A DNA stretch of 5,649 nucleotides from JBARCX01 sp049794535 (GTDB taxonomy: Bacteria; Pseudomonadota; Gammaproteobacteria; Xanthomonadales; Rhodanobacteraceae), in NCBI GenBank assembly GCA_049794535.1, contig JBARCX010000243.1, forward strand, positions 1 to 5,649, given 5' to 3'. Below the pieces are notes generated by a model. That model was not told the DNA's origin, did no database searches, and was given only the letters and a program-made list of their open reading frames with translations. This document shows, piece by piece, positions 1 through 5,649 of the stretch. Position 1 is the stretch's first letter, and each line of letters begins with the position of its first letter. The position numbers and the translations under genes are program-made.

Positions 1-1205
1 GTGTGGATCTGATCGCGATCGGCAACGGCACTGCTTCGCGCGAAACCGACAAACTTGCCGGCGAACTGATCAAGAAACTGCCCGACACGAAGATGTCGAA
101 AATCGTGGTGAGTGAAGCGGGCGCGTCGGTGTATTCCGCCTCCGAAACAGCAGCCAAGGAATTCCCCGATCTCGATGTCAGCTTGCGCGGCGCGGTTTCC
201 ATTGCGCGCCGTTTACAGGATCCGCTGGCCGAACTGGTAAAGATCGAACCGAAGGCGATTGGCGTCGGTCAGTACCAGCACGATGTGAACCAAGTGAAGC
301 TGGCACGTGCATTGGATGCGAAGGTGGAAGACTGCGTGAACGCCGTGGGCGTGGACGTGAACACTGCTTCTGCTGCGCTGCTTTCACGTGTTGCCGGCCT
401 GTCGGCCTCTGTCGCCGAGAACGTGGTGAAGCATCGTGATGCAAACGGCCCGTTTGCGAACCGTAAGGCGTTACTGAAAGTGCCGCGCCTGGGTGACAAG
501 GCGTTCGAGCAATGCGCCGGCTTCTTGCGCGTGCCGAACGGCGACAACCCGCTGGACTCCAGCGCGGTGCATCCAGAGACCTACCCCGTGGTCGAGCGGA
601 TCATCGCGCAGTGTGGTCGCGAGGTGCGCCATATCATCGGCGATACCGCTTTCCTGCGTGGACTCAAGCCGGAGCAATTCACCGACGAACATTTCGGTGT
701 ACCAACCGTACGCGACATCCTCAAGGAGCTGGAGAAGCCCGGCCGCGATCCACGTCCGGAGTTCGTTGCACCGAGCTTTGCCGAAGGCGTGGAGGACGTG
801 AAGGACCTGCGCCCAGGCATGATCCTCGAAGGCCGTGTCACCAACGTCGCTGCGTTCGGCGCGTTCGTCGACATCGGCGTGCATCAGGATGGCCTGGTCC
901 ACGTCTCGGCGTTGTCGCATACCTTCGTGAAGGACCCTCGCGACGCGGTGAAGGCCGGCGACATCGTCAAGGTCAAAGTGATGGAGGTCGACTTGCCGCG
1001 CAAGCGTATCGGCCTGTCGATGCGTCTGGACGACGAGCCTGGCCAGATGCGCGGCGGACGTCCCGCTGGCGACAACGACAACCGTAGCGGCCCACGCGAT
1101 AACCGCAGCCCGCGCCCGAGCGGCAAGGCTCCGCAAGCGAAACCCGCTGCCGTACCAGCCAATAGCGCCTTCGCGGATGCGATGTCGCGTGCGCTAAAGC
1201 GCTAA
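1..1205 (+). CDS. tex: Transcription accessory protein Tex, C-terminal part (5' truncated by window edge)
   Basis: This is the C-terminal half of Tex (YhgF family), a cytoplasmic nucleic-acid-binding protein linked to transcription; full-length members are about 770-800 residues, so roughly half is visible. The frame is open to the left edge, and the GTG at position 3 is an internal Val codon, not a start. Residue numbers count from that codon. The piece begins in the YqgF (RNase H-like) domain with the motif IGNGTASRETD (6-16) and VVSEAGASVYSASE (35-48). Next comes the conserved stretch SIARRLQDPLAELVKIEP (66-83) and GVGQYQHDV. A helix-hairpin-helix region follows (about 115-176, VDVNTASAALLSRV then FANRKALLKVPRLG). 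An S1 RNA-binding domain covers about 268-342 (GMILEGRVTNVAAFGAFVDIG, DGLVHVS, RIGLSMRL). The protein ends in a low-complexity tail rich in Arg, Gly, Asp, Asn and Pro (345-385), then NSAFADAMSRALKR. It stops at TAA 1203-1205, just before an intrinsic terminator. The identification is firm. Confidence 0.96.
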   Translation, partial: VDLIAIGNGTASRETDKLAGELIKKLPDTKMSKIVVSEAGASVYSASETAAKEFPDLDVSLRGAVSIARRLQDPLAELVKIEPKAIGVGQYQHDVNQVKLARALDAKVEDCVNAVGVDVNTASAALLSRVAGLSASVAENVVKHRDANGPFANRKALLKVPRLGDKAFEQCAGFLRVPNGDNPLDSSAVHPETYPVVERIIAQCGREVRHIIGDTAFLRGLKPEQFTDEHFGVPTVRDILKELEKPGRDPRPEFVAPSFAEGVEDVKDLRPGMILEGRVTNVAAFGAFVDIGVHQDGLVHVSALSHTFVKDPRDAVKAGDIVKVKVMEVDLPRKRIGLSMRLDDEPGQMRGGRPAGDNDNRSGPRDNRSPRPSGKAPQAKPAAVPANSAFADAMSRALKR

Positions 1206-1220
1206 TCGCTGTCGCCCCTC

Positions 1221-1254
1221 AAGCCCTGCCGGCCTAGCCGGCAGGGCTTTTGTT
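1221..1254 (+). terminator. Intrinsic terminator of tex
   Basis: A perfect 13-bp stem (1221-1233 with 1237-1249, arms AAGCCCTGCCGGC and GCCGGCAGGGCTT) has a 3-base CTA loop and is followed by a T-rich run (TTTTGTTT). It starts 15 bases after the tex stop codon. This is a textbook rho-independent terminator, so transcription of tex probably ends here and the downstream esterase gene needs its own promoter. Confidence 0.9.
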
Positions 1255-1360
1255 TGTCCAGAGCCTGTCCCTCTAAAGCAACCCAATACCAACCCATAGG
1301 ACGGGCTATGTGCTCACCCCCTGCTCACCCGGCTTGCGCTCCTATCGCCTTACCGCGACG

Positions 1361-1377
1361 CAGCGCAGCATGCGCTG
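1361..1377. repeat. 7-bp inverted repeat in the esterase leader
   Basis: The arms CAGCGCA (1361-1367) and TGCGCTG (1371-1377) are perfect reverse complements around a 3-base GCA centre. The dyad lies 67 bp upstream of the esterase start codon and has no T tract, so it does not look like a terminator. It could be an operator or an RNA hairpin in a long leader. The function is inference only. Confidence 0.45.
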
Positions 1378-1392
1378 ACGTATGGAGATGCA

Positions 1393-1413
1393 TTACCGTA
1401 ACGGTGTCGTAAC
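1393..1413. promoter_or_regulatory. Candidate operator: CGTAAC direct repeat with partial dyad
   Basis: CGTAAC occurs at 1397-1402 and again at 1408-1413, exactly 11 bp apart, about one helical turn. The same stretch carries dyad character: ACCG/CGGT around TAA (1395-1404), and outer TTAC (1393-1396) facing GTAA (1409-1412). A weak sigma70-like pair, CTGACG (1375-1380) and TAACGG (1399-1404) with an 18-bp spacer, would place this element on the -10 region, as expected for a repressor site. No regulator gene is visible in the window. The element is real as sequence; its role is inferred. Confidence 0.35.
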
Positions 1414-1427
1414 AAAATCAACCGCAC

Positions 1428-1433
1428 AAGGAG
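1428..1433 (+). promoter_or_regulatory. Ribosome binding site of the GDSL autotransporter gene
   Basis: AAGGAG lies 10 bases before the ATG at 1444 and supports this start. The start is also supported by the signal peptide that begins directly at this Met. Confidence 0.75.
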
Positions 1434-1443
1434 TCTTGTCGCC

Positions 1444-3474
1444 ATGCCTCGTACTACCCATCTGGCCGGCGCGATTGTCGCCGCCCTGCTTTTCAGCACC
1501 AGCGCCCTCGCCCAGGATTTCAGCAAGGTCGTTGTCTTTGGCGACAGCTTGAGCGACGCCGGCAATATCTCGCTGGCGACCAATCCGAGCATCCAGCCAC
1601 CGCTGGAGTTCACCACCAACCCGGGTGCGGTGGTGGTGCAGAACGTGGCCAGCCATTTTGGTCAATCGCTGACGGCCTCGCTCGCGGGTGGTACGGATTA
1701 CGCCTGGGGTGGTGCCGGCATTCTCACCAACTCGCCGGGCACACCATCCTTGGTGCCGACGATCACGAGTCAGGTGGATGCCTATCTCGCTGCCGGTAAT
1801 GTAGACAGCCACGCGCTGTACTCGATGTGGGGCGGCGCGAACGATATTTTCTATGCCGCCACCTCCGCAGGCGCTGCCGCCGTAGTGCCTGCGCTGGTCC
1901 AGGAAACGATTCAAAGCGAAGTGTCGCAAGCTATCGCTAACAACATCATTCCCAACAATCCGACGGCAATCGCGGCGTTCACCGCACAGATCACCCCAGT
2001 GGTAACAGCTCAGGTCGCTGCGGCGGTAGCCGCAAAAGCCGGTGTCGCGAGCCTCCAAACCGCCGACCAGGCACAGGCCAATGTCGCCGCCGCCGCCCAA
2101 CAGGAAGTAAAGCTGATCGGCCAATTGCAGGCCGCAGGCGTCAAGAACATCCTCGTATTCAATTTGCCGAACATCGGCCTGACGCCGGATGCCACGGAGC
2201 AAGGTGCGTCGGCCGCCGCGTCCTTGACAGGCCTCAGCCTGATCTACAACGGCATTCTGAATAACGGTCTAGGCCAGCTGGGCAAGGGCATCATCCCGAT
2301 CAACACCTACGGCCTGTTGACCGAGGCGATTGCCAACCCGACGGCCTTCGGCTTCACCAACGTATCCACACCGGCATGCGGCGTGGGCTCCAGCTCAGTG
2401 CAGTGCGGCCCGCAGGGTTCCGGCCTGCCATATACCTATGCCCCGGGCACCAACAAGACCTATCTGTTCGCGGATGGGGTGCACCCCACGACGGCGGCGG
2501 ATGTCATGCTCGGTCAGTACGTGGTCTCGGTGCTGAATGCGCCGGGCTATGTCTCCTTGCTTGGCGAATCGGCATTGTCTGCAGCTACCGCCCAGACACG
2601 CGCTATCCGCAATCAGATGATGGCCGACAGCTTCGATAGCGATACGCGCGTGTTCGCCACCATCGATTACGACAACCAGACCTTCGACGCGAGCAACAGT
2701 TCGCCGAGGACCACCAGCAACAACGTCAACCTCACGGTCGGCGCCGATGTGAAGGCCAGCGACAACATCTCGGCGGGCATGGCGCTCGGTATCGGCCAGG
2801 CGAATGCTGGCTACACCGGTGGTGGCGGTTACAAGCTGCAGGACATCACTGGCCTGGGCTACCTCACCTACCATGCCGGTGGTGGTTATGTCGGCGCGTA
2901 TGCCGATTTCGGTCAGTCCAACTTCTCGGACATCGATCGCACCATCCAGCTCGGTGCATTGACACGCGGCGAAACGGGTAAAGCCGACGGCTCGCATCTG
3001 GGCGGCGGTTTCACCGGCGGCTGGTGGTTCAACTTCGACAACAACCTGCGCACCGGACCGTATGCCAACATCGAATGGCAAACGATCAAGATCAACGGTT
3101 ACAACGAGGGTGGCAACGACAGCACCGCGATGTGGTTCGGCGATCAGCAACGCAATGCGTTGATCAGCACAGTGGGCTGGCGCCTGCAGGGTAGCTGGCA
3201 GGTTCACGATGCCTTGCTTTCGCCCTATGTGCAGTTCGGCTGGAACCATGACAGCAAAGCCAACCCGACGGAGATCACGGCAGGTCTTAACAGCATGAAC
3301 GGTAGCTTCGAGCTGCCTGGTTTCGCGCCGGACAAGACCTGGGGTACCGCTGATATTGGCGTGTCCGCAAAGTTCGGCCCGAACATCACCAGCTGGATTG
3401 GTTACAGCGGCCGCTTCAGCGATGACAGCCAGAAGTACAACAGCCTGAACTTAGGTGTGAAGATCGGCTTCTAA
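1444..3474 (+). CDS. GDSL/SGNH esterase-lipase autotransporter (EstA type)
   Basis: This is a complete 676-residue type Va autotransporter whose passenger is a GDSL (SGNH) serine ester hydrolase. It is expected to sit in the outer membrane with the enzyme facing outside and to cleave carboxylic esters or lipids; the actual substrate cannot be read. A Sec signal peptide spans residues 1-23 (hydrophobic AGAIVAALLF, cleavage after ALA). Catalytic blocks are intact: I, FGDSLSDAG with nucleophile Ser35; II, DYAWGGA (85-91) with the oxyanion Gly; III, GGAND (130-134) with Asn133; V, DGVHPT with Asp344 and His347. Cys312 and Cys321 could form a disulfide in a surface loop. A helical linker (about 370-396) leads into a beta-barrel (about 400-676) of alternating strands, ending LGVKIGF with the terminal Phe typical of outer-membrane barrels. 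A notable Ala/Val/Gln-rich helical insertion occupies about 140-220. The gene stands alone between terminators. Family assignment is firm; an estA/estP-like gene name would be guesswork. Confidence 0.95.
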   Translation: MPRTTHLAGAIVAALLFSTSALAQDFSKVVVFGDSLSDAGNISLATNPSIQPPLEFTTNPGAVVVQNVASHFGQSLTASLAGGTDYAWGGAGILTNSPGTPSLVPTITSQVDAYLAAGNVDSHALYSMWGGANDIFYAATSAGAAAVVPALVQETIQSEVSQAIANNIIPNNPTAIAAFTAQITPVVTAQVAAAVAAKAGVASLQTADQAQANVAAAAQQEVKLIGQLQAAGVKNILVFNLPNIGLTPDATEQGASAAASLTGLSLIYNGILNNGLGQLGKGIIPINTYGLLTEAIANPTAFGFTNVSTPACGVGSSSVQCGPQGSGLPYTYAPGTNKTYLFADGVHPTTAADVMLGQYVVSVLNAPGYVSLLGESALSAATAQTRAIRNQMMADSFDSDTRVFATIDYDNQTFDASNSSPRTTSNNVNLTVGADVKASDNISAGMALGIGQANAGYTGGGGYKLQDITGLGYLTYHAGGGYVGAYADFGQSNFSDIDRTIQLGALTRGETGKADGSHLGGGFTGGWWFNFDNNLRTGPYANIEWQTIKINGYNEGGNDSTAMWFGDQQRNALISTVGWRLQGSWQVHDALLSPYVQFGWNHDSKANPTEITAGLNSMNGSFELPGFAPDKTWGTADIGVSAKFGPNITSWIGYSGRFSDDSQKYNSLNLGVKIGF

Positions 3475-3491
3475 GCCGACCTTCGGGAAAC

Positions 3492-3525
3492 AAAAAAGCC
3501 GTCCGCGTGAGCGGACGGCTTTTTT
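3492..3525. terminator. Bidirectional intrinsic terminator between convergent genes
   Basis: A perfect 9-bp GC-rich stem (GCCGTCCGC 3498-3506 with GCGGACGGC 3511-3519) encloses a GTGA loop. Six A lie on its left (3492-3497) and six T on its right (3520-3525), so the hairpin is followed by a U tract on either strand. It sits 17 bases after the esterase stop and 21 bases after the stop of the opposing lipoprotein gene, and can serve both. Confidence 0.93.
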
Positions 3526-3541
3526 ACGTCTGGACGTCTGG
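3526..3541. repeat. Tandem 8-bp duplication ACGTCTGG
   Basis: ACGTCTGG occurs twice in direct succession (3526-3533 and 3534-3541), followed by a third partial copy (ACG). It fills the gap between the bidirectional terminator and the lipoprotein stop codon. It looks like a small slippage duplication; no function is apparent. Confidence 0.6.
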
Positions 3542-3546
3542 ACGGC

Positions 3547-4398
3547 TTACTTGTCTTTACCACCAGTCGCCAGATCGAGAATGGTCTTGCCCTGCTGTTG
3601 CAAGCTGGCTGCATCGGCATCGCTCAGCACGCTGACCTTGCCGCCTGCATCATGCTGCTTGAGCACCAGCGTACCGTCGTCGGCCCAACCGGCGCTATCG
3701 GTCGCCGTCGGCTTGGCGCTCTGGCTGGGCTTGTGCTGCTGCACGGCCACCCACAGCTTGCCATCCTTGTAGGCGTAGTCCGTGCTGGTGAAGCCCTTAT
3801 CACCGTAATCAACCAACTCACGGATGAACTTCACTTCATCGCCCTCGCGGAACACCTGCCAGCCGCGTGAAGCGTCTTTCTCAAGCCGGGTACCGCTCTT
3901 GACCTTCATGCCGCCAATCTGTTTCTGCACGGACTGGAAGGCGGACAGCTCCTTTTCACCCGGCGTCTGCTGGGGCACCAGCTCAATCGATACACCCTGG
4001 CTCGGCGCACCCTTGGTGAGCACCGGGGCCTGCAACGGCATCTCGTAATGACGATCGCCGTCGACCAGCTCCGCCTTTACCACGTACAGATCGTTCGGGA
4101 CGACGTCAGCCGGGTTGAACTCCAACTCGAACGACAACGGGAATGTGGTCGCCGGAGCAATCGTCTTGGTGGCCAGTGGGGCCGAACCCTGCGACGAGAC
4201 GTCGACCAGGTTGATGGTCAACGTGTCAGAAGCGGACGGCTGATTGGCGCCGCGCAACGTGATGGTTCCACTGACCACATTAGCCTTAGCTGCCGCCGGG
4301 GCCGCCGCGCCGTCTGTCGTCTGCGACGAACCCGAAGAATTGCAGCCGGCTAGAGCCAGCGCCGTCACTGCCATCAGCGACCAAACCGCACTACGCAT
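3547..4398 (-). CDS. YbaY/YscW-family outer-membrane lipoprotein
   Basis: This is a complete 283-residue predicted lipoprotein. A signal peptide (1-18, MRSAVWSLMAVTALALAG) ends in the lipobox LAGC, with Cys19 as the lipidation site. Asn at +2 rather than Asp suggests sorting to the outer membrane. A Ser/Ala-rich linker (20-38) follows. Residues about 40-142 resemble the YscW/YbaY lipoprotein domain: VSGTITLRG at the start, DTLTINLVDVS, ATKTIAPATTFPLSFELEF, LYVVKAELVDGDRHYEM and GVSIELVP at the end, a beta-sandwich pattern seen in YbaY and in type III secretion pilotin-like proteins. No type III secretion genes are present here, so a pilotin role is not implied. The C-terminal half (145-283) is hydrophilic and matches no family I know. 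It contains a beta-rich part with GWQVFREGDEVKFIREL and DGKLWVAVQQH, and a charged tail. The ATG at 4398 has a ribosome binding site 7 bases upstream. The family call is good; the molecular function is unknown. Confidence 0.85.
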   Translation of the reverse strand: MRSAVWSLMAVTALALAGCNSSGSSQTTDGAAAPAAAKANVVSGTITLRGANQPSASDTLTINLVDVSSQGSAPLATKTIAPATTFPLSFELEFNPADVVPNDLYVVKAELVDGDRHYEMPLQAPVLTKGAPSQGVSIELVPQQTPGEKELSAFQSVQKQIGGMKVKSGTRLEKDASRGWQVFREGDEVKFIRELVDYGDKGFTSTDYAYKDGKLWVAVQQHKPSQSAKPTATDSAGWADDGTLVLKQHDAGGKVSVLSDADAASLQQQGKTILDLATGGKDK

Positions 4399-4405
4399 GG
4401 GGAAA

Positions 4406-4410
4406 CCTCA
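4406..4410 (-). promoter_or_regulatory. Ribosome binding site of the lipoprotein gene
   Basis: On the minus strand TGAGG (plus-strand CCTCA) lies 7 bases before the ATG at 4398-4396. It supports this start, which also gives a well-formed lipoprotein signal peptide. Confidence 0.6.
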
Positions 4411-4592
4411 ATCTACATAATGAAACGGGGCACGAATTCCACCAGACGCCAACGCGCCATCGAGTCTTCGTGGGGGTAAGTTCCAAGCATAACCCAAAGT
4501 TGGCGACGCGGAAAAGTCAAGGGTAACCAGTAATTTTCATAGAATTTCGCTAGCCAGAGCGCACATTCCGCCTGCCCCATGCTGATTTGCCG
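4411..4592. other. Intergenic stretch without a recognisable gene
   Basis: No coding frame with plausible start, ribosome binding site or family resemblance was found. Read on the minus strand it must hold the lipoprotein promoter. A good -35-like TTGACT (plus 4520-4515) is present, but no -10 box follows at 16-18 bp; the nearest, TATGCT, is about 23 bp away. An imperfectly placed 7-bp inverted pair, CGCCAAC (4447-4453) and GTTGGCG (4499-4505), is separated by 45 bp. Confidence 0.5.
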
Positions 4593-4601
4593 TTTTTCAT
4601 G

Positions 4602-4632
4602 AAAAAGCCGCCGGGAAATCCCGGCGGCTTTT
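4602..4632 (-). terminator. Intrinsic terminator of the TonB-dependent receptor gene
   Basis: A perfect 9-bp stem (GCCGCCGGG 4607-4615 with CCCGGCGGC 4620-4628) has an AAAT loop. On the minus strand the hairpin is followed by five T (plus A 4602-4606), 44 bases past the receptor stop codon. Four T also follow on the plus strand (4629-4632), so weak termination in the other direction is possible. It separates the receptor transcript from the lipoprotein gene downstream on the same strand. Confidence 0.88.
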
Positions 4633-4648
4633 GGTCGCGGCTGCGACC
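4633..4648. repeat. Small hairpin between receptor stop and terminator
   Basis: GGTCGC (4633-4638) and GCGACC (4643-4648) form a perfect 6-bp stem with a 4-base loop directly next to the terminator stem. In the receptor transcript it would form a second hairpin just before the terminator, which could help protect the 3' end or aid termination. Confidence 0.45.
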
Positions 4649-4676
4649 ACTACACAGCTTCAGTAATGCTCAGCGA

Positions 4677-5649
4677 TCAGAAATCGTAGGTCACGCCAAA
4701 GCGCACATAACGCGGCGTCTGCGAGCTGATCGGACGCAAGTAGCTGGTGCTCGCCGAGAGAGCATAGACCTGTGTTGTCTCTTGCTTATCAAACACATTG
4801 AAAACCATCACATTGAAGCCCAGCTTTTTGCCCGCCCATTCCGGACGATACTCGGCGCTCAGATCCAACTGATAGGTCCATGGATTGCGCGTCGCACCTG
4901 GAGACGTGGGCTGACCGTTGCAATAATGATAGTCCGGGCCATAACCCAAACCGGGGTTGGTCTGATCCGCGCCGTAATACCCCAGGCAAGTCCGCGGCGA
5001 GCCAGAGAGCATAGTCAGGTTGCCCGAGACCATCCACTCCGGAGCAATCTGATAGGAACCGTACGCCTTGATCTGGTGCCGGCGGTCGTTCGCAAGCGCA
5101 CCATTGGCGTAGTCCATGAGCTGGGCGTAATCCCAATCCACCGTGGCTGACACATCGCTCTGGCCGATATCCGTCCGCACCTGCCCCTCACTGTTGCCGT
5201 AACTGCGCGACCACAGGTAATCGATCTTGCCGTACCACGTTCCGTCAAACGGATGCTCCAAATACATATTGAGGCCGTAGTAATGACGCTTCATCGTGGT
5301 GTGGAAGCCGAAGTCCTGCGTCCAATTCATCGGCACGGTGTAGTAACCGCCCGCCAACTTCGGAATATCGAAATAGGAGGTATTGCCCGGATTGATCAGG
5401 TAGCTGCCCTGGATCTGAGTGGCATCGTAGGTACTCGGATCGATGCCCATCTTGTTCATCTTGTTGAGAATCGAGACGCTGTCAGCAATATCGTCGATTG
5501 CATTACGCAGGTCGCGATACGTCGCCTTGGCACCGTACACCCACGAATCTCCGAGCTTCTTGTCGAAACCAAAGATGTATTCGTCCTGGTATTCGGATTT
5601 CAGATTGGTCGAGGCCGAAGTCATCGGGTCACGCGCCTGACCGTACTCC
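4677..5649 (-). CDS. TonB-dependent receptor, Oar-like, C-terminal part (5' truncated by window edge)
   Basis: This is the C-terminal part of an outer-membrane TonB-dependent receptor; 323 residues are visible and the frame stays open to the right edge. An in-frame ATG at 5624 is internal: the codons before it read EYGQARDP in frame, and no plug domain or signal peptide follows it. The residues show repeated amphipathic strands with aromatic ends. Examples are EYQDEYIFGFDKKL followed by WVYGAKATYRDL, YYGLNMYLEHPFDGTWYGKIDYLWSRS, RHQIKAYGSYQIAPEWMVSGNLTMLSG, LGFNVMVFNVFDKQ and the final RYVRFGVTYDF with a terminal Phe. The YQDEYIFGF and FNVFDKQ patterns resemble the Oar-like group with an N-terminal carboxypeptidase-regulatory-like domain, common in Xanthomonadales; such proteins are about 1000 residues, so about a third is seen. 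Two Cys (visible residues 221 and 243) flank a Gly/Tyr-rich loop and probably form a disulfide outside the cell. The substrate cannot be inferred. TGA stop at 4679-4677. Confidence 0.9.
   Translation of the reverse strand, partial: EYGQARDPMTSASTNLKSEYQDEYIFGFDKKLGDSWVYGAKATYRDLRNAIDDIADSVSILNKMNKMGIDPSTYDATQIQGSYLINPGNTSYFDIPKLAGGYYTVPMNWTQDFGFHTTMKRHYYGLNMYLEHPFDGTWYGKIDYLWSRSYGNSEGQVRTDIGQSDVSATVDWDYAQLMDYANGALANDRRHQIKAYGSYQIAPEWMVSGNLTMLSGSPRTCLGYYGADQTNPGLGYGPDYHYCNGQPTSPGATRNPWTYQLDLSAEYRPEWAGKKLGFNVMVFNVFDKQETTQVYALSASTSYLRPISSQTPRYVRFGVTYDF

Noticed and set aside
3..5. GTG as a start codon for a 400-residue protein
   Set aside because: The frame begins in the middle of the conserved Tex YqgF domain, so this GTG is an internal Val codon of a gene cut by the window edge.
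471..1136. 221-residue open frame on the minus strand within tex
   Set aside because: It is antisense to the HhH and S1 domains of Tex; its His/Arg/Ala-rich translation resembles no protein family.
1393..2202. 269-residue open frame on the minus strand inside the esterase gene
   Set aside because: It lies antisense to a gene with clear GDSL motifs; the translation is rich in Arg, His, Gly and Cys with no recognisable domain, as expected for a shadow frame in GC-rich DNA.
2395..3249. 284-residue open frame on the minus strand opposite the autotransporter barrel
   Set aside because: The opposite strand encodes a well-formed beta-barrel; this frame has no family resemblance and no convincing ribosome binding site, so it is taken as a shadow.
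3547..4398. Lipoprotein as a type III secretion pilotin
   Set aside because: The YscW-like domain alone is shared with YbaY-type housekeeping lipoproteins, and no secretion-system gene is visible nearby.
4515..4520. TTGACT on the minus strand as -35 box of the lipoprotein gene
   Set aside because: The hexamer is good, but no acceptable -10 hexamer lies 16-18 bp downstream, so no promoter is called.
4500..4632. Possible small RNA on the plus strand ending at the 4607-4632 hairpin
   Set aside because: A weak TTGGCG (4500-4505) / TAACCA (4524-4529) pair precedes a hairpin with four T, but the boxes are poor and the hairpin is better explained as the receptor gene's terminator on the minus strand.

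Overview
The window looks like chromosomal DNA from a Gram-negative gammaproteobacterium, most likely of the Xanthomonadales/Lysobacterales (Rhodanobacteraceae- or Xanthomonadaceae-like). This is inferred from the GC-rich coding style and from the mix of an EstA-type GDSL autotransporter, an Oar-like TonB-dependent receptor and a YbaY/YscW-type lipoprotein. No species can be named from the sequence alone.

Layout from left to right. (1) 1-1205, + strand: the C-terminal 400 or so residues of the transcription accessory protein Tex, cut by the left edge and ended by a strong intrinsic terminator (1221-1251). (2) 1252-1443: an intergenic leader with a dyad and several short direct repeats of 11-bp period, then a clear ribosome binding site. 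(3) 1444-3474, + strand: a complete 676-residue secreted GDSL esterase/lipase with its own C-terminal autotransporter barrel. (4) 3492-3525: a symmetric hairpin flanked by A and T tracts, able to terminate transcription from both sides. (5) 3547-4398, - strand: a complete 283-residue lipoprotein with a YscW/YbaY-type N-terminal domain and an unassigned C-terminal half. (6) 4399-4676: an intergenic stretch holding the lipoprotein's 5' region and the terminator of the next gene. (7) 4677-5649, - strand: the C-terminal 323 residues of a TonB-dependent receptor, cut by the right edge.

Three of the four genes encode outer-membrane or envelope proteins (autotransporter esterase, lipoprotein, TonB receptor). 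Each transcription unit is closed by its own hairpin, so they look like independent single-gene units and not one operon. No mobile element, CRISPR array, tRNA or rRNA was seen. I do not see a clearly new multi-gene system. The most interesting points are a long Ala-rich helical insertion in the esterase passenger domain, the structured leader in front of the esterase gene, and the unassigned C-terminal half of the lipoprotein.
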